A DNA stretch of 8,000 nt from an uncultured candidate division Zixibacteria bacterium. GTDB lineage: Bacteria > Zixibacteria > MSB-5A5 > GN15 > FEB-12. The position numbers were made by a program, and so were the translations under genes. Where the stretch lies: positions 1 to 8,000 of the forward strand of contig CAJVYT010000190.1 in NCBI GenBank assembly GCA_913009765.1, in the 5' to 3' direction. Every line of letters starts with the position of its first letter. The stretch's first letter is position 1. The notes beneath the pieces are model-generated. The model did no database searches, was not told the origin of the DNA, and worked only from the letters and a program-made list of their open reading frames with translations. Positions 1-5,874 of this stretch are shown here, piece by piece.

Positions 1-1
1 C

Positions 2-265
2 CAGGACTGTAATAAAGTATTACTTGAAAATTATAATTTTATTAAATCTCAATCAGTAGAATTATTAGCTCATATAATTGTAGCATTAGATAAGGATAAT
101 AAATTTGATAATAGAACTTTATATAAATTGCCAAAACTAGAAGAAATTAGTGAAACAGATATTCAAACAAAAGTTAAAGAAATTAATAATGAAATTGAAG
201 AAGTTTCAAAAAAAAGCCGTCAAAAATTAAATACTCATGGTATCACTAAAAGGCGGAACTACTAA
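2..265 (+). CDS. C-terminal fragment of an unrecognised AT-rich protein (5' end outside window)
   Basis: An open frame enters at base 2 and runs 87 codons to a TAA at 263-265 with no internal stop; there is no start codon near its beginning, so the gene continues upstream of the window. The visible tail is hydrophilic and rich in Lys, Glu, Asn and Ile. A central stretch starting KLEEISETDIQTKVKEI, continuing to about residue 73, looks like a charged helix with possible coiled-coil character; the end is basic (ITKRRNY). I do not recognise the family and assign no function. By hand count the first 240 bases are about 22% G+C, clearly lower than the other genes here (roughly 33-42% in sampled lines), so this gene could be an acquired accessory gene. 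The stop codon sits in the loop of the hairpin at 252-276. A chance open frame is possible but less likely given 87 uninterrupted codons in AT-rich DNA. Confidence 0.6.
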   Translation, partial: QDCNKVLLENYNFIKSQSVELLAHIIVALDKDNKFDNRTLYKLPKLEEISETDIQTKVKEINNEIEEVSKKSRQKLNTHGITKRRNY

Positions 266-276
266 AGAGTTCCGCC
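252..276. repeat. GC-rich inverted repeat around the stop codon, possible terminator
   Basis: GGCGGAACT (252-260) and AGTTCCGCC (268-276) are perfect 9-base inverted arms around a 7-base loop that contains the TAA of the preceding gene. On the plus strand the following bases (ctacgaatgttaatttta) are only modestly T-rich. On the minus strand the stem is followed by TTTTAG. It could end transcription from either side weakly, or be a copy of a dispersed palindromic repeat. Structure is seen directly; function is inferred. Confidence 0.55.
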
Positions 277-801
277 CTACGAATGTTAATTTTATCAAAT
301 ATCTGATATTAAAATAAAAACTCAAATGAATTCACAATCTCTACAACTCCACACCAATTTCAAATCCCGTCTGCTTACATGTAACAACAAAATATTTAGA
401 GAATTAACTATGCACAAAATCACTACAATAAAAATAAACAAAAATGGCTTTAAGCCATTTTTGTACACAAAGCCATTTCGTTGTAACTTTCTGTGGTTAA
501 GTTGCTTGCCTTGAAAATAATAATAAAAAATAAGGTTTTTAGGTTCCCTATATATGCGAAACGAACCCATTTTACTGTAACCGTAAGAGACAAATTAAAT
601 TACAACGAAAAAGATGTTTTTTTAGATGTAAATAACATCGTATGAGATTGTTATAATGTTTTTATTCTGGATTTCGTGTCGAGTACAGAACGGAGTTCAA
701 AGGAAAGTGTTTTTAAAGTGAGCAGATTCTTCCTAACTATTCTATATGACAATGCTGTTGTATCTCAATAGTGGAGTACACAAAAGAGCAATACATAGTT
801 C
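266..801. other. Non-coding stretch of about 535 bases
   Basis: No convincing gene. The open frames present here are short (up to about 80 codons), have unnatural compositions, and run across the palindrome at 439-463. What can be seen: the end of the hairpin at 252-276; the palindrome at 439-463 with a further direct copy of one arm at 470-478; a lone plus-strand TATAAT (652-657) with no good -35 partner and no gene following on that strand; and the 3' flank of the minus-strand HDOD gene. It could hold a small RNA or be the remains of a lost gene, but nothing in the sequence establishes either. Confidence 0.6.
439..463 (-). terminator. Palindrome, possible intrinsic terminator
   Basis: Bases 439-463 form a perfect palindrome around T451 (CAAAAATGGCTT / AAGCCATTTTTG). 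As RNA, the stem would be AAAAATGGC/GCCATTTTT with a 5-base loop. Read on the minus strand it is followed by a T-rich run (GTTTATTTTTATTG), better than the plus-strand flank (GTACACAAAG), so a minus-strand terminator is favoured. It lies about 340 bases beyond the HDOD stop, so it would close a long 3' UTR or act as a back-up. Only three G-C pairs make the stem weak. Confidence 0.4.
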
Positions 802-815
802 CTATAGGAAACTAT
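795..815. repeat. Short imperfect inverted repeat over the HDOD stop codon
   Basis: ATAGTTCC (795-802) and GGAAACTAT (807-815) are inverted arms with one bulged A and a four-base centre; the TAG stop of the minus-strand HDOD gene (802-804) overlaps it. No T-run follows on the minus strand, so it is not a standard terminator. It may simply be chance in AT-rich DNA. Confidence 0.25.
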
Positions 816-1665
816 TTATTTCAAAATTAAAATGTTCTTCAGTTTCATTTCGAAGTGAAATAAGTTCATCATCTTCAATGAGTTTATCTCCGAGAAATAA
901 ACCCCCTTCGATATCAGGATTATATGCTTCAATAAATCCTGCACCAATATATTTTGAAATTGAATTTGCTATTGCAATAACTCTTCCTAAACTTTTTGAT
1001 GCTTCAATGTTATTTGGGTTGGATGAATGATGTCTTGAAATTTGTGTAGTTAAATTTGAAGGGAATTGCCACTTGTTTAAAAGTGCGTAAGCAACATTGA
1101 CATGATTAAACCCAAGTTCTTTTCCTTCAACTTTTATAAAAGGGACATTAGTTTCTTTTACCTTGGAAATAATATCATTATAAACATGAGGTGCTGTTTG
1201 AAGGAGAACTAACTTACCAATATCATGAAGAAGTCCACACAAATAAGCTTCTTCTTTATCTAATCCACCAAATTTTTGCACAATCAAGCGAGCTCCTAAC
1301 GCTGTTGCAAGAGAATGCTGCCATAAAATCTGAGCAATTTGAGCTTGTTCCCCGGAGCGAAACATCTGAGCCGTAGATGCTGTGATGATAATTGATTTTA
1401 CTTGGTCAAAACCTAATACTCTTATAGCTTCAGATAGCGTTGTAATTTTAAAAGTACGACCAAATACAGGTGAATTGGACATTCGTATTACTCGTGCTGA
1501 TAAGACTTGATCAGCAGATATATTTTTAGAAATATCATCAATATTCGACTGTAAATTATTTGTTAATTTTAGAGCTTTATTTAAAATAACAGGAGCTACC
1601 GGTAACTTACCAAGGCTACTTAGTATCTTTTCTACAGTCTTAATATCGGTATCTGGTACAATCAT
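802..1665 (-). CDS. HDOD domain signalling protein
   Basis: This 287-residue protein is almost entirely one HDOD domain (about residues 12-215), a degenerate HD-phosphohydrolase fold used in bacterial signalling and often found beside chemotaxis-type receivers or c-di-GMP proteins. Visible family marks: LGKLPVAPVILNKAL near residues 18-32; the ISADQVLSARVIRMSNSPVFG block at 49-69; LGFDQVKSIII (84-94); W115-x-H117-S118; the GLLHDIGK motif with H147-D148; E183 and H188 in the 'E-x4-H' position; and R211-H212-H213. The last 70 or so residues are a less conserved acidic tail. No output or receiver domain is fused, so it probably acts by protein-protein contact in the cytoplasm; whether it has any hydrolase activity cannot be told. 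The start ATG at 1665 lacks a strong Shine-Dalgarno (upstream reads TGGGGTTAAAAATAA). It appears monocistronic, since the terminator at 1849-1877 separates it from the cyclophilin gene. Confidence 0.92.
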   Translation of the reverse strand: MIVPDTDIKTVEKILSSLGKLPVAPVILNKALKLTNNLQSNIDDISKNISADQVLSARVIRMSNSPVFGRTFKITTLSEAIRVLGFDQVKSIIITASTAQMFRSGEQAQIAQILWQHSLATALGARLIVQKFGGLDKEEAYLCGLLHDIGKLVLLQTAPHVYNDIISKVKETNVPFIKVEGKELGFNHVNVAYALLNKWQFPSNLTTQISRHHSSNPNNIEASKSLGRVIAIANSISKYIGAGFIEAYNPDIEGGLFLGDKLIEDDELISLRNETEEHFNFEINSFL

Positions 1666-1751
1666 TTATTTTTAACCCCATTTTCGTATAATTAGATATA
1701 CTTCATTATAAAATTATACTGTTTTTGGTATCGGTTTTTCCCCCGGTTTCC

Positions 1752-1780
1752 TTAACGTTTTAGTATTTATAGGGTATAAT
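1752..1780 (+). promoter_or_regulatory. Promoter-like sequence on plus strand with no gene behind it
   Basis: TTAACG (1752-1757), a 17-base spacer and a perfect TATAAT (1775-1780) form a sigma70-type match. Transcription would start near 1787 and run into the cyclophilin gene antisense. No open frame or plus-strand terminator follows closely. In AT-rich DNA such matches are common by chance, so confidence is low. Confidence 0.25.
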
Positions 1781-1848
1781 CTAATTTAAACTTCTTTCTC
1801 TGAGAAAAAATAATAAAGCTATTTTGTTGTAAGATATGATGGTCAGAT

Positions 1849-1877
1849 AAAAAAAAAGGGCGTTTCACAAAACGCCC
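1849..1877 (-). terminator. Rho-independent terminator of the cyclophilin gene
   Basis: On the minus strand, GGGCGTTT (1877-1870), a 4-base loop TGTG and AAACGCCC (1865-1858) form a perfect 8-base-pair stem followed by nine T residues (1857-1849). It lies 54 bases past the cyclophilin stop codon. This is a textbook intrinsic terminator and insulates the HDOD gene downstream. Confidence 0.9.
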
Positions 1878-1931
1878 CCTGCAATTATATGGTTTCCCAA
1901 TCAAGTTGGGGATGGTGATTTGTCGGAGTTA

Positions 1932-2432
1932 TTATTTATCGTCTAAAACATTATTCCATGCGGCGATCATCTCTTTATATGGTTCAAACAGAGCATCGGT
2001 GTCGCCTTCGACTGTGACAGATTCAATTTTATCCCCTTGAACTATTTTATTGACAACGTCCATATCGGCATCAGAGACAACTTCACCAAAGACAGTATGT
2101 TTTCCGTCGAGCCAGTCAGTTGGAATATGAGTAATGAAAAACTGAGAGCCATTTGTTCCCGGTCCGGCATTTGCCATTGAGAGAATCCCCGGTTTATCAT
2201 GTTTGAGTTCAGGACAGCACTCATCTTCAAACTGATACCCCGGACCGCCTGTACCGGTACCGAGCGGACATCCGCCCTGAACCATAAAATCATCGATTAC
2301 TCGATGGAACGAAAGACCATCGTAATATTTTCTTTGAATAAGGTTTACAAAACTTGCGACTGTAACAGGAGCCTGTTGTGAGAATAGGTTGAGATTTATG
2401 TCACCTTTGTTTGTTTTCATTGTTACTTTCAT
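1932..2432 (-). CDS. ppiB: Cyclophilin-type peptidyl-prolyl cis-trans isomerase
   Basis: A single-domain cyclophilin of 166 residues, the usual length for the cytoplasmic bacterial form; it interconverts cis and trans peptide bonds before proline and assists folding. There is no signal peptide (the N-terminus is [12 protein letters not shown]). Active-site residues by comparison with human cyclophilin A: R44, F49, M50 and Q52 in [14 protein letters not shown]99 in NGSQFFIT; W107 and H112 in [12 protein letters not shown]. All are present, so it should be active. Residues 55-80 hold the variable [14 protein letters not shown] loop with C72-C73. About 25 residues at the C-terminus extend beyond the core. 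The first ATG is chosen because AAGGAG (2444-2439) lies six bases upstream; the next Met (residue 5) is less well spaced. It appears monocistronic, with promoter 2469-2497 and terminator 1849-1877. The ppiB symbol is by type, not orthology. Confidence 0.95.
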   Translation of the reverse strand: MKVTMKTNKGDINLNLFSQQAPVTVASFVNLIQRKYYDGLSFHRVIDDFMVQGGCPLGTGTGGPGYQFEDECCPELKHDKPGILSMANAGPGTNGSQFFITHIPTDWLDGKHTVFGEVVSDADMDVVNKIVQGDKIESVTVEGDTDALFEPYKEMIAAWNNVLDDK

Positions 2433-2468
2433 ATATTTCTCCTTGAGATTTCAGTTTTTGTTGCGGTT

Positions 2469-2497
2469 ATTATAAGGTAAGAATGCTGTATGTGCAA
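2469..2497 (-). promoter_or_regulatory. Probable sigma70-type promoter of the cyclophilin gene
   Basis: On the minus strand TTGCAC (2497-2492), a 17-base spacer and a perfect TATAAT (2474-2469) precede the gene. The predicted start near 2462 gives a leader of about 30 bases including the AAGGAG at 2444-2439. The -35 box matches consensus only in TTG; the -10 and spacing are ideal. Confidence 0.55.
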
Positions 2498-2538
2498 CGG
2501 GGAAGTAATGAAATTTAGTTCCCTTTGATTCCGAGACT

Positions 2539-2624
2539 GTGTCGCAATACAAAATATTAGTTCACAAACCCGCTTTGCGGGTTCAGGAACTAACATAACA
2601 TGGCGAAAATTCGTATTGTGACAC
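2539..2624. repeat. Large nested palindromic element
   Basis: Three nested pairs of inverted arms. Outer: GTGTCGCAATAC (2539-2550) with GTATTGTGACAC (2613-2624), one G-T wobble. Middle: TTAGTTC (2557-2563) with GAACTAA (2587-2593). Inner: AACCCGC (2567-2573) with GCGGGTT (2577-2583) around TTT. The right side carries 13 extra bases between middle and outer arms (around 2594-2612). Symmetry about the outer centre may extend further: TTTAGT at 2514-2519 mirrors ACTAAA at 2644-2649, with decayed identity (13 of 25 positions) between. This resembles a non-autonomous palindromic element (REP- or MITE-like). It contains no gene; the open frame across it on the minus strand is a by-product. No T-run makes it a terminator. 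Confidence 0.7.
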
Positions 2625-2664
2625 AACCTCTCCGCTTAGGGTGACTAAACGCACTTATTTTGTA

Positions 2665-2690
2665 TGTCGTGCTGAGCGGAGTCGAAGTAT
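2665..2690. repeat. Dispersed intergenic repeat motif (CTGAGCGGAGTCGAAG type)
   Basis: The sequence TGTCGTGCTGAGCGGAGTCG followed by AAGTAT resembles a short motif I know to recur between genes in many FCB-group and other environmental genomes (variants of 'CTGAGCG-x-AGTCGAAG'). It is much more G+C-rich than its flanks. Only one copy is in this window, so its repeat nature rests on recollection, not on this sequence. Its role is not established. Confidence 0.45.
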
Positions 2691-2717
2691 AGCTTACAAA
2701 TATGAAGCAAAAGGATT

Positions 2718-3044
2718 ATGGCAAAACAACTTTATAATCTCTATGTTATTCAACTGAAAAAATCAGTTTTGAAACATAAGAAAATACATACTGAAAACCC
2801 TGACCGTAATAAAGATATGCCATGTGTCTATGTCGGACAGACTTGCCATTCGCCGGCATATCGTTTTGAACAGCATTTGAACGGATACAAATCAAACCGC
2901 TATGCTAAAAAGTATGGTTATCGCCTGCTTCCTGAATTATACGAAGAATACAATCCGATTACAACTCGAAAAAAAGCGGAAATGATGGAAGAAGAACTTG
3001 CTTTGAAGTTACGTGATGAGGGTTATACCGTTTGGTATGGCTAA
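2718..3044 (+). CDS. Small GIY-YIG-like protein
   Basis: A 108-residue protein whose pattern matches a compact, degenerate GIY-YIG nuclease fold. YNLYVIQL (6-13) stands in the GIY strand position; VYVGQT (37-42) in the YIG position; R49 and H53 in YRFEQHLNG follow at the usual distance; E91-E93 in AEMMEEELALKLRDEGY supply the late metal-binding glutamate. Residues 14-35 form a basic insertion between the two strands. Relatives of this size are often left uncharacterised or misnamed; whether this one cuts DNA is unknown. It has no signal peptide and no membrane segment. AAGGA (2711-2715) lies only two bases before the ATG, an unusually short spacing. It stands alone on the plus strand, downstream of the palindromic repeat region, and shares a terminator with the converging protease gene. 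Confidence 0.75.
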   Translation: MAKQLYNLYVIQLKKSVLKHKKIHTENPDRNKDMPCVYVGQTCHSPAYRFEQHLNGYKSNRYAKKYGYRLLPELYEEYNPITTRKKAEMMEEELALKLRDEGYTVWYG

Positions 3045-3056
3045 GTTTTTTCAAAA

Positions 3057-3088
3057 GTAGAGAGAAAAAAAAGATACTTTCTCTCTAC
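3057..3088. terminator. Bidirectional terminator between converging genes
   Basis: GTAGAGAGAAA (3057-3067) and TTTCTCTCTAC (3078-3088) form a perfect 11-base-pair stem with a 10-base A-rich loop. On the plus strand it is followed by atattttta, on the minus strand by TTTTGAAAAAAC. It begins 12 bases after the GIY-YIG stop and 6 bases after the protease stop (3095), so it probably serves both genes. Confidence 0.75.
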
Positions 3089-3094
3089 ATATTT

Positions 3095-4858
3095 TTATGG
3101 ACAGCTAACAGGGGCAGGTCCTGAAGGAGTTGCAAAAGCGTAGTTGATTAGGTATACAAGGTCAGAAAGATTTAAATCTGAATCACCGTTTACATCGGCT
3201 TCTTCAAAACAATCCGGTGAAGGACCGTTTGGTATGCCGAATGAATAATTAATTAAATATACGATATCAGAAATATTTATAATATCAGTTGGGTCTTTAT
3301 CTATATTTCCACGAATACCTTTACAGCATCCAGCAGGATTAACAATTAAATCAACCAACATACCCGCTGATTCACAGGTCGTAGAATGTACAACAACTCT
3401 TACAGAAGTTGAATCTCCCAAATAGTCAGAAGAATTTGGAACTGTCGAAACTCCAAAAATTTTATTTATCCAAACATCACCGGATGAATTATTTTCTGAG
3501 TTATCGCCTTCTTCCAAATCAACTTTTCGGTGTGCTTCATTCGAGTTGCCATTAACAGCATCATCAATATGCCAAATAGCTACACCGCACCCCGGTAGAA
3601 ACGCATCAAAATTTGTTTTACCACGATTTTCAACTAAGAAGTATTGTGAACTTGGCATACCGTCTGTCCAAAGTCGATATGAGATTGGAGATGTTGATGC
3701 ATCGGGTAAAATAATTCCGGTTGTGTCTGTTGTGATATTGATGGGGTTTGTCCAACCGAGTTGAGCTTTACTCCAACCACTGAAATGTACCGGAGATTTA
3801 CCAGCACCTCCCCAAGAACCACCTGCCATAACACCCCACATACCGATTCCATTAGAACTTCCGTCTGTATCGTACAAATCAGGTAATCCTAACGCATGTC
3901 CGTATTCATGTACAAAAACTCCTATGTGTGCAATATCAACTCCTGAATGAATTTCCGGCTCCATAGTATACGCATCAATAGTAACACCGTCAGCAGTGAT
4001 AGGTGATAAACCTGCATCAGAAAGGGACCATTTGTGTGACCACGGAAAATCAGAGGCACCTGTTTCAGCACCCGGTCCTGCATGAACAATAAATAGACCG
4101 TCAACTTCCCCGTCACCGTTATTATCATACTTAGAAAAATCTATATCAGAATATATTGTAGCCATTTCAATAGCTTCTCTTGCAAGAACTGCAGCAGCAG
4201 CCCAATTGTTTCCGTCGTTGTATCCATATAAAAAATGTTCATTTTCGGTTTTATACCATCCGTCAATATCCCCTTGTAAATTAAACTGTCCGTAAGAACA
4301 TTCTTCATAATAATCATGTGCCGAACCATACACATCATATCCGGGTTGGTTCATCAGATTATCAAAATCAGAAGAGTCGTAAATTCCTGAATAATCAGAA
4401 AATTCAATAAGTATAACCAATACATTGTTGGTTACAGTATCTGTTGCGGCAAGGGCGGATTGAGTTAAAAGTTCAGGTTGTAGTTTTACGTCTGGATAGA
4501 GTCTGTTTTGTGTTGAAGGCTTTATTTGAGTTGTTTGTGTATCTAAAAATTGAATTGATGCTTTCGGTCTGTCTTTAGGAGAATATACTTTTGTAGCTGT
4601 TGTAACTAATGCTCCTTGACTGTCAAGAGATGCATAATAATACCAGCCATCAGATGATTTGATAACAGTATAGCCGTCAAGTGTTTGGTAATATCCAAAC
4701 CGTTCATCACCGGCAGGTTTTAATGTTACATTTTTGCCGTCCGGTTGAGTTATTTCAAAACTAAAATTTGGATCAGCCGGTATTGCAATTACAAAAGAAG
4801 AAAAGAAAAATATCAATCCAAGACTGATAGAGAACAATCGTACGAATTTGCCTGTCAT
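3095..4858 (-). CDS. Secreted M6-family zinc metalloprotease with dockerin-like C-terminal repeats
   Basis: A 587-residue secreted protease related to immune inhibitor A. Residues 1-25 form a signal peptide (K4, R7, hydrophobic 8-25; likely cut after A25 or A28). Residues 30-135 look like a propeptide. The M6 catalytic domain spans about 140-435: a calcium-site-like DNNGDGEVDGLFIVHAG (245-261); the zinc motif H317-E318-Y-G-H321 with D327 in GLPDLYD; and a likely Met-turn at M344 in WGVMAGG. All catalytic residues are present. Residues 440-505 form a beta-rich region. The tail (511-587) begins with C511-C512, then RGN, and has two EF-hand-like repeats, NIDKDPTDIINISDIVYLIN (518-537) and ADVNGDSDLNLSDLVYLINY (554-573), each followed by a Gly/Pro-Ser-Pro segment and a cysteine (C550, C586). 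Such tails are common on exported proteins of Zixibacteria-like bacteria; here it may anchor or stabilise the enzyme. The start at 4858 has a weak AGG upstream; promoter at 4954-4981. Confidence 0.93.
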   Translation of the reverse strand: MTGKFVRLFSISLGLIFFFSSFVIAIPADPNFSFEITQPDGKNVTLKPAGDERFGYYQTLDGYTVIKSSDGWYYYASLDSQGALVTTATKVYSPKDRPKASIQFLDTQTTQIKPSTQNRLYPDVKLQPELLTQSALAATDTVTNNVLVILIEFSDYSGIYDSSDFDNLMNQPGYDVYGSAHDYYEECSYGQFNLQGDIDGWYKTENEHFLYGYNDGNNWAAAAVLAREAIEMATIYSDIDFSKYDNNGDGEVDGLFIVHAGPGAETGASDFPWSHKWSLSDAGLSPITADGVTIDAYTMEPEIHSGVDIAHIGVFVHEYGHALGLPDLYDTDGSSNGIGMWGVMAGGSWGGAGKSPVHFSGWSKAQLGWTNPINITTDTTGIILPDASTSPISYRLWTDGMPSSQYFLVENRGKTNFDAFLPGCGVAIWHIDDAVNGNSNEAHRKVDLEEGDNSENNSSGDVWINKIFGVSTVPNSSDYLGDSTSVRVVVHSTTCESAGMLVDLIVNPAGCCKGIRGNIDKDPTDIINISDIVYLINYSFGIPNGPSPDCFEEADVNGDSDLNLSDLVYLINYAFATPSGPAPVSCP

Positions 4859-4953
4859 ATTTACAACCTATATTTATAGTTTTTTACATTTAGAAAAAAG
4901 TATTACTATCGGATAAAAAGGTGTAACTTAGCGGTTTGTATTCAGTTAAGGAT

Positions 4954-4981
4954 AATATACGTATTAAAGTTGTTTTGTCAA
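4954..4981 (-). promoter_or_regulatory. Probable sigma70-type promoter of the protease gene
   Basis: On the minus strand a perfect TTGACA (4981-4976), a 16-base spacer and TATATT (4959-4954) form the best promoter match in the window. The start would be near 4947, giving an untranslated leader of about 90 bases. The same bases read on the plus strand as TTGTCA (4975-4980), with a loosely placed TATAAA (4996-5001), so the site could overlap a weak divergent promoter for the receiver operon. Confidence 0.6.
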
Positions 4982-5034
4982 TGTCCTATATTTTATATAA
5001 ATCATAGCGTATTAACTCTTTGTATTAAGAAACT

Positions 5035-5048
5035 TCGGAATTTTCCGA
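5035..5048. promoter_or_regulatory. 14-base palindrome upstream of the receiver operon
   Basis: TCGGAA (5035-5040), TT, TTCCGA (5043-5048) is a perfect inverted repeat located 43 bases before the first receiver's ATG. It sits where a -35 box would fall for the -10-like GATAAT at 5060-5065. The G+C-rich arms stand out in AT-rich flanks. A dimeric regulator's operator is one reading; no protein is identified and chance cannot be excluded. Confidence 0.3.
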
Positions 5049-5090
5049 CCTTAATTATAGATAATACTGCAAATATATATAGGAGATATA

Positions 5091-5459
5091 ATGAAAATTC
5101 TTATAGTTGACGATTCTAATATTATGTGTAAAACGATATCGAAAGTTGTTATGAGTAGTGGTTTTAAACCCCTAATAGCCGAAAATGGTGCTGAAGCATT
5201 AGTTAGATTGCGTAAAAATGAATCTGATATTGCCCTTATAATTATGGACTGGAATATGCCGATAATGAACGGTTATGAAGCGTTAGTAAAAATACGTTCA
5301 AACGAACAATTTAATAAAATCCCGATTTTGATGGCGACATCTGATGGAATAGATGACGATGTTGTCAAAGCTATCAAAGCAGGTGCAAATGGGTATATGG
5401 TAAAGCCATTTAAATCGGAAGAATTGTCAAATAAAATTAGTGAGATTTTAAATTTATAA
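5091..5459 (+). CDS. CheY-like stand-alone response regulator receiver, first copy
   Basis: A 122-residue receiver domain with no output domain, the form of CheY. The phosphorylation site is D53 (MDWNMP), with the acidic magnesium pocket D7-D8 in LIVDDS; T83 (LMATSDG) and K105 (MVKPF) complete the active site, and Y102 occupies the position of E. coli CheY Y106, the residue that switches on phosphorylation. It should therefore accept phosphate from a histidine kinase and act by binding a partner in the cytoplasm. An AGGAG (5081-5085) lies five bases before the ATG, the strongest Shine-Dalgarno of the operon. It is followed after 44 bases by a close paralogue of identical length and then by a CheX-like phosphatase. 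No kinase, CheW or receptor gene is in the window, so chemotaxis is not proven; a free-standing signalling or phosphate-buffering role is equally possible. Confidence 0.93.
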   Translation: MKILIVDDSNIMCKTISKVVMSSGFKPLIAENGAEALVRLRKNESDIALIIMDWNMPIMNGYEALVKIRSNEQFNKIPILMATSDGIDDDVVKAIKAGANGYMVKPFKSEELSNKISEILNL

Positions 5460-5503
5460 CTATTAATTTTTTATAAGATTCTCCATTTATCCAAAGGAAA
5501 AAA

Positions 5504-5872
5504 ATGAAAATACTGATAGTAGAAGATTCAAGGTTAATGCGTAAAGCGATAACAAAAATTGTAGTCGCAAAAGGATATGAACCGTTAGAAGCAGAAAATG
5601 GGGAAGAAGCACTCAAACAGCTCTGTACAAATAAATCAGAGATTAGTTTGGTGATAATGGATTGGAATATGCCGATTATGGACGGGATAGATGCTTTGGA
5701 GAAAATACGTGAAGATGAGCAGTATGACGATGTACCTGTTCTTATGGCAACATCTGAAGGTATCAAAGAGGATATTGACAGGGCAACTAAAGCCGGAGCA
5801 AATGGATACATGGTTAAACCGTTTAAAATGCAGGAACTCGCAAACAAAATTTCAGAACTCATAGAAACATAA
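5504..5872 (+). CDS. CheY-like stand-alone response regulator receiver, second copy
   Basis: A second 122-residue receiver, clearly a tandem duplicate of its neighbour: the two share MKILIV-x-DS, VIMDWNMPIMDG against IIMDWNMPIMNG, LMATS-x-GI, and KAGANGYMVKPFK near the end with no length difference. Active-site residues are E7-D8 (Asp to Glu at the first acidic position, which is tolerated in many receivers), D53, T83, Y102 and K105. Differences concentrate in the middle helices (residues 36-48, 62-78 and 85-95) that form partner-binding faces, suggesting the copies talk to different partners or kinases. AAAGGA (5493-5498) lies five bases before the ATG. The stop is two bases from the ATG of the CheX-like gene, pointing to tight co-translation with it. 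Confidence 0.93.
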   Translation: MKILIVEDSRLMRKAITKIVVAKGYEPLEAENGEEALKQLCTNKSEISLVIMDWNMPIMDGIDALEKIREDEQYDDVPVLMATSEGIKEDIDRATKAGANGYMVKPFKMQELANKISELIET

Positions 5873-5874
5873 CT

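Noticed and set aside
452..487. Possible CRISPR-like or tandem repeat array from the AAGCCATTT copies
   Set aside because: Only two direct copies plus one inverted, with no regular spacers and no cas genes in the window.
322..570. 82-codon minus-strand open frame with hydrophobic segments
   Set aside because: Runs straight through the palindrome at 439-463, has no Shine-Dalgarno, and shows no recognisable protein features; an overlapping plus-strand frame (326-514) is equally unconvincing.
746..1030. 94-codon plus-strand open frame
   Set aside because: Antisense to the well-supported HDOD gene over most of its length; serine-rich low-complexity product typical of a shadow frame.
1896..1910. 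Small inverted repeat CCCAA / TTGGG just past the cyclophilin stop
   Set aside because: Only five base pairs and no T-run; the much stronger hairpin at 1849-1877 explains termination.
2429..2626. 65-codon minus-strand open frame
   Set aside because: Composed of the cyclophilin promoter region and the large palindrome; its codons follow the repeat arms, with no family likeness.
2718..3044. Possible homing endonuclease or mobile intron component
   Set aside because: The GIY-YIG-like domain stands alone without a DNA-binding module, intron boundaries or an interrupted host gene; it looks like a small free-standing protein.
3634..4338. Several 65-72-codon minus-strand frames within the protease gene
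   Set aside because: Same strand but other frames of a gene with an intact zinc motif and signal peptide; no frameshift is needed to explain the protease.
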